This document shows, in pieces, positions 60,802 to 64,000 of a DNA stretch of 64,000 nucleotides (position 1 is its first letter; every line of letters starts with the position of its first letter). Origin of the DNA: Desulfacinum hydrothermale DSM 13146 (lineage in GTDB: Bacteria; Desulfobacterota; Syntrophobacteria; Syntrophobacterales; DSM-9756). The DNA lies in contig NZ_FWXF01000011.1 of assembly GCF_900176285.1 (NCBI RefSeq), positions 1 to 64,000 on the forward strand. The letters are read 5' to 3'. The position numbers and the translations under genes were made by a program. The notes below the pieces were generated by a model. The model was not told where the DNA came from, made no database searches, and saw only the letters and a list, made by a program, of their open reading frames with translations.

Positions 60802-62589
60802 ATGGTCACGAAAGAGACGAACGAAACTTTTGACAACCAGTACCACGAGACAGAAAGCCCAATAGCGGATCGTGCTGCCGGGCTGGATGCCGAAGACATG
60901 GAGGAAATGTCCTTCGAAGATCTGTATGAACAGAGCTTCGGGAACATCCAGGAAGGCGAGGTGGTGCGCGGGCGTGTCGTCCAGATTTCGGACGACTACG
61001 TGATGGTGGACATCGGGTACAAGTCCGAAGGCGAGATTCCCATCAACGAATTCCGCGATGAGGAAGGCCAACTCATCGTTGGCATCGGCGATGAGGTGGA
61101 CGTGCTGCTCGAGTACCATGACGACGATGAAGGAACGATCTTTCTCTCCAAGGAGAAAGCTGAAAAGATAAAGGTCTGGGACGACATCAGCCGGATCTAC
61201 AACGAAGACGGTGTCATTGAAGGGCGGGTCGTATCCCGGGTCAAGGGTGGTCTGGCCGTGGATATCGGGATTCAGGCCTTCGTGCCCGGCTCTCAGGTGG
61301 ATCTGCGGCCGGTGCGCAACCTGGATTCTTTGATCGGCGAGACCTTCCAGTTCAAGATTCTGAAGTACAACAAGAAGCGTCGCAACGTGGTCTTGTCCCG
61401 CCGGGTCATCCTGGAAAAGGAGCGCGAGGAGCTCAAGGCCAAGACCTTGGCGGTCCTGGAAGAAGGCAAGGTCATGGAAGGCGTGGTCAAGAACATCACC
61501 GACTACGGGGTGTTCGTGGACCTGGGCGGCATCGATGGTCTGCTGCACATCACCGACATGAGTTGGGGTCGGGTGGGCCATCCTTCCGAGATGTGCCAGA
61601 TCGGGGACACCATCAATGTGAAGGTGCTCCATTTCGACCGGGAAAACGAACGGGTTTCGCTGGGCCTCAAGCAGCTCCAGCCCGATCCATGGACCAACGC
61701 GGCGGAAAAGTATCCGGTGGGCACCAAGGTGCTCGGCAAGGTGGTCAGCCTGACCGACTACGGGGCGTTCGTGGAGATCGAGGAGGGCATCGAGGGCCTC
61801 ATTCACGTATCCGAGATGTCCTGGACCCGCAGAGTCCGCCATCCGTCCAAGATTTTGAGCGTGGGCGACGAAGTGGAGACCATGATCCTCAGCATCGATC
61901 CAGAGCGCAAGCGCATCTCGTTGGGTCTCAAGCAGCTTGAGCCCAACCCGTGGGATGTGATTGCGGACAAGTATCCCGTGGGTACGGTGATTTCCGGAAA
62001 GATCAAGAATATCACAGACTTCGGGATCTTCATCGGGATCGATGAGGGGATCGACGGCCTGGTCCACATCTCCGACCTGTCCTGGACCAAGCGCATTCGT
62101 CATCCTTCGGAAGTCTACAAGAAGGGCCAGGAAGTGCAGGCCATCGTGCTCAATATCGACAAGGAAAACGAAAGGTTTTCCTTGGGGATCAAGCAGCTTC
62201 AGCCGGATCCGTGGGAAAGCGTGCCGCAGCGCTACCCCGTGGGCAGCCTGATCGCCGGGCCCGTGACCAATGTGACCGACTTCGGTCTCTTTGTGGAGCT
62301 GGAAGAAGGGATCGAAGGGCTGGTGCACGTGTCCGAAATCAGCAAGGAAAAGGTCAAGAGTCCCGGCGAGGAATACAAGGTGGGGGATCAGGTGACGGCC
62401 AAGGTGATCAACATCTCCCCCAAGGAGCGCAAGATCGGTCTTTCCATCAAGCGGGCCGAGGATCAGGATGATCGAACCAATTACCGTGACTACATGAGCA
62501 ACGCCAAGGCCGCCACGTCCAACCTGGGCGAGCTGCTCATGGGCGAACTGGCTGCTTTGCAAAATGCCGAGAACTCCGAAGACGAATGA
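60802..62589 (+). CDS. rpsA: 30S ribosomal protein S1
   Basis: The 595-residue protein carries six S1 RNA-binding repeats, the full-length form, at about residues 50-120, 138-205, 222-295, 310-380, 395-468 and 482-555. Repeats show phrases such as I-T-D-Y-G-V-F-V-D-L-G-G and E-G-L-I-H-V-S-E-M-S-W. An acidic N-terminal tail of about 45 residues precedes them. AAGGGGG lies upstream. S1 holds mRNA on the small subunit and often represses its own messenger RNA. It ends at its own terminator. Confidence 0.96.
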   Translation: MVTKETNETFDNQYHETESPIADRAAGLDAEDMEEMSFEDLYEQSFGNIQEGEVVRGRVVQISDDYVMVDIGYKSEGEIPINEFRDEEGQLIVGIGDEVDVLLEYHDDDEGTIFLSKEKAEKIKVWDDISRIYNEDGVIEGRVVSRVKGGLAVDIGIQAFVPGSQVDLRPVRNLDSLIGETFQFKILKYNKKRRNVVLSRRVILEKEREELKAKTLAVLEEGKVMEGVVKNITDYGVFVDLGGIDGLLHITDMSWGRVGHPSEMCQIGDTINVKVLHFDRENERVSLGLKQLQPDPWTNAAEKYPVGTKVLGKVVSLTDYGAFVEIEEGIEGLIHVSEMSWTRRVRHPSKILSVGDEVETMILSIDPERKRISLGLKQLEPNPWDVIADKYPVGTVISGKIKNITDFGIFIGIDEGIDGLVHISDLSWTKRIRHPSEVYKKGQEVQAIVLNIDKENERFSLGIKQLQPDPWESVPQRYPVGSLIAGPVTNVTDFGLFVELEEGIEGLVHVSEISKEKVKSPGEEYKVGDQVTAKVINISPKERKIGLSIKRAEDQDDRTNYRDYMSNAKAATSNLGELLMGELAALQNAENSEDE

Positions 62590-62640
62590 TCCTGTGGGCG
62601 GTGGACCGCCGCCTTTTCCATAGCTTGGACCATCCACCGT

Positions 62641-62678
62641 GCACCCGGCTTGAACCTTCCAGCCGGGTGCTCTTTTTT
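62641..62678 (+). terminator. Terminator between rpsA and sppA
   Basis: GCACCCGGCT (62641-62650) and AGCCGGGTGC (62661-62670) form a perfect 10-base-pair stem followed by TCTTTTTT. Confidence 0.9.
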
Positions 62679-62692
62679 CTGGGGAGGCCGCC

Positions 62693-63580
62693 ATGAAAGT
62701 GAGAAAGATTTTCTGGTTCCTGATTGTCCTCTTGATCTTCTTCCTCTTTCCCTTCGTCGCTCTAATGGTGTGGTTCGCGCCCGCGGATTGGGACTGGATG
62801 GCATCGCCCAACCGCGTGGGGGTGGTGGAGGTGGAAGGAGTGATCAAGGACGCGCGGCCGGTCCTGGAGGCGCTGGTCTCCTTTCGCCGGGACCCCAATG
62901 TGCGGGCCATTGTGGTGCGCATCGAATCGCCTGGAGGCGGGGTGGGGGCCAGCCAGGAGATCTACCGGGAAGTGCGCCGCACCGATAAGGTCAAGCCTGT
63001 GGTGGCTTCCCTGGGGGGCGTGGCGGCTTCCGGGGGCTATTATGTGGCGTCCGGTGCCCGGACCATCATCGCCAATCCCGGAACCCTCACCGGAAGCATC
63101 GGCGTGGTGGCCCATCTGCCCAATCTGGCCTCGCTCTTCCAAAAGGTGGGATACCGGACCGTGACCATCAAGAGCGGGCGCTTCAAGGATGTGGGGAATC
63201 CGGGCCGGGAGATGACCGAAGAAGAGCGGGCGTTGCTCCAGGAGACCATGGACACCATGCACGCCCAGTTCATCCGAGACGTGGCCGAAGGCCGCGGCCT
63301 GGATGTGGCGAGTGTGAAGCGCATTGCGGACGGGAGGATTCTTTCGGGGGAGGCCGCCTTCAAATATAAGCTGGTGGACGAGCTGGGAAATTTCCAGGAC
63401 GCCGTGGCCAAGGCCGCGGAACTGGGAGAAATCCAGGGGGAACCCCACGTGGTCTATGCCGAAAAGAAACGGACCTCGCTGTTGCAGTGGATCCTGGGAA
63501 AGAGCGGGATCGAGGGGCTCCGCGAGACCCTGGATCCCGCCTTGAACCCTCTGCGCTATCAGCTCATCCTGTCGCCTTGA
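62693..63580 (+). CDS. sppA: Signal peptide peptidase SppA (short form)
   Basis: The 295-residue protein has one N-terminal membrane span (about 5-27) and a single S49 protease domain: V-V-E-V-E-G-V-I, I-E-S-P-G-G-G-V-G-A-S and the catalytic serine in A-A-S-G-G-Y-Y-V-A, with the lysine expected further on in the active unit. This is the 36-kDa type with one domain, which would form an oligomer, unlike the two-domain enzyme. GGGGAGG precedes ATG 62693. Confidence 0.92.
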   Translation: MKVRKIFWFLIVLLIFFLFPFVALMVWFAPADWDWMASPNRVGVVEVEGVIKDARPVLEALVSFRRDPNVRAIVVRIESPGGGVGASQEIYREVRRTDKVKPVVASLGGVAASGGYYVASGARTIIANPGTLTGSIGVVAHLPNLASLFQKVGYRTVTIKSGRFKDVGNPGREMTEEERALLQETMDTMHAQFIRDVAEGRGLDVASVKRIADGRILSGEAAFKYKLVDELGNFQDAVAKAAELGEIQGEPHVVYAEKKRTSLLQWILGKSGIEGLRETLDPALNPLRYQLILSP

Positions 63581-63622
63581 CGAACTGCCCCCCCAAAGGC
63601 CTCTGAGCCCCCGGCGCGTTTC

Positions 63623-63642
63623 GCGGTGACGCCGCATTTTTT
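63623..63642 (+). terminator. Terminator candidate after sppA
   Basis: GCGG (63623-63626) and CCGC (63632-63635) form a short stem followed by ATTTTTT; an outer CCGGCG/CGCCG pairing is an alternative. The rest of 63581-63773 shows nothing. Confidence 0.45.
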
Positions 63643-63773
63643 CCACCGGGGGAGCGACCTTGGGCGCCATGCGGCCGTTGCCAGTCCCTGCCAGGCGGGC
63701 TCATGCAGGGCCTTTCATCCATGGGGGCTCCGAAGGCGAGGCCAGGACGCCGGGCTTGTTTCTCGGTGATGGG

Positions 63774-64000
63774 TCAGGTCTGGAAGATCTCCACATCGCC
63801 GCTTCCCTCACGCAGCACTTCCGGCGTGTCCTCAATGAGGGAAATCACGCTGGAGGGGCGGCCGGGAACGGGTCCTCCGTCCACGATGAGATCCAGGGAA
63901 TGTCCCAGGATATCGCGTATTTCGTGAGGGGTTTCCAGGATCCGATCGTCTTCCGGGTTGGTGGCGCTGGTGCTGATGATCGGATGTCCCAGTTCTTTTA
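63774..64000 (-). CDS. Sua5/YciO/YrdC-type protein, C-terminal part (runs off the window)
   Basis: The minus-strand frame ends at TGA 63776-63774 and enters from the right edge, giving about 75 residues. It reads L-G-H-P-I-I-S-T-S-A-T-N, L-D-L-I-V-D-G-G-P-V-P and P-S-S-V-I-S-L-I-E, the substrate and ATP-binding end of the YrdC fold. Family members make threonylcarbamoyl-AMP for the t6A base of tRNA (TsaC/Sua5) or are YciO paralogues; the visible part does not decide. Confidence 0.85.
   Translation of the reverse strand, partial: KELGHPIISTSATNPEDDRILETPHEIRDILGHSLDLIVDGGPVPGRPSSVISLIEDTPEVLREGSGDVEIFQT

Noticed and set aside
60526-62922. A 798-residue minus-strand open frame opposite rpsA
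   Set aside because: The repeated pattern only mirrors the S1 repeats on the other strand.

Overview
The window is GC-rich, densely coded chromosomal DNA from a strictly anaerobic, Gram-negative sulfate reducer. A Desulfobacterota lineage close to Syntrophobacteria is the best guess; this is inferred from gene content, with no rRNA gene present to prove it. The supporting evidence is a complete dsrMKJOP sulfite-reduction membrane complex, haem synthesis by the sirohaem (Ahb) route, menaquinone synthesis by the futalosine route, an archaeal-type aldolase for aromatic biosynthesis, outer-membrane genes (lptE, lgt) and an apparent selenoprotein.

Layout. 1-640: the end of an IS transposase plus copies of a dispersed repeat. 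695-6350: dsrP-O-J-K-M and an RsbRD-like leader gene on the minus strand, read from a strong promoter at 6322-6350. 6565-13086: a TetR gene with its own promoter and operator, then the futalosine genes mqnE, mqnC, an mqnX-like deaminase, mqnA, an ADH-synthase-like aldolase and ubiX. 13148-24050: a stand-alone AICAR transformylase, a core-MetE-like protein, an AbrB-like protein, a CDP-alcohol transferase, moeA-mobA-mobB and an aldehyde dehydrogenase. 24050-29053: lgt, a CoA-transferase fused to an acetyltransferase, a PD-(D/E)XK-like protein and an MBL-fold protein. 29121-35867: an envelope and division operon of ftsE, ftsX, an envC-like gene, ctpA, a divergent polysaccharide deacetylase and a DUF1573-type protein whose frame carries one UGA at the conserved cysteine. 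35970-41304: ahbD, hemB, ahbC and a ClpX-like AAA+ gene in one minus-strand unit. 41435-43411: a ParA-like ATPase with zinc ribbon, a possible ribbon-helix-helix protein and a PilZ protein. 43560-49519: leuS-lptE-holA, repeats, then rpsT and greA. 49679-54438: pyrB-pyrC, an NtrC-type regulator and an AEC transporter. 54491-64000: a CarD-like small protein, an inositol-phosphatase-type gene, an amidohydrolase, rpoH, hisC-cmk-rpsA, sppA and the end of a Sua5/YrdC gene.

How the genes fit together. DsrMKJOP takes electrons from menaquinone and needs c-type, b-type and Fe-S cofactors. The Ahb genes make the haem and the futalosine genes make the quinone, so three distant blocks serve one respiratory chain.

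The most interesting finding is the apparent exported selenoprotein at 34818-35867, with Sec predicted at residue 91 in a U-G-C motif and a SECIS-like hairpin just after the UGA. Next come a dispersed repeat family whose left end overlaps the stop codons of three genes, and a TetR promoter/operator pair placed to control menaquinone synthesis.
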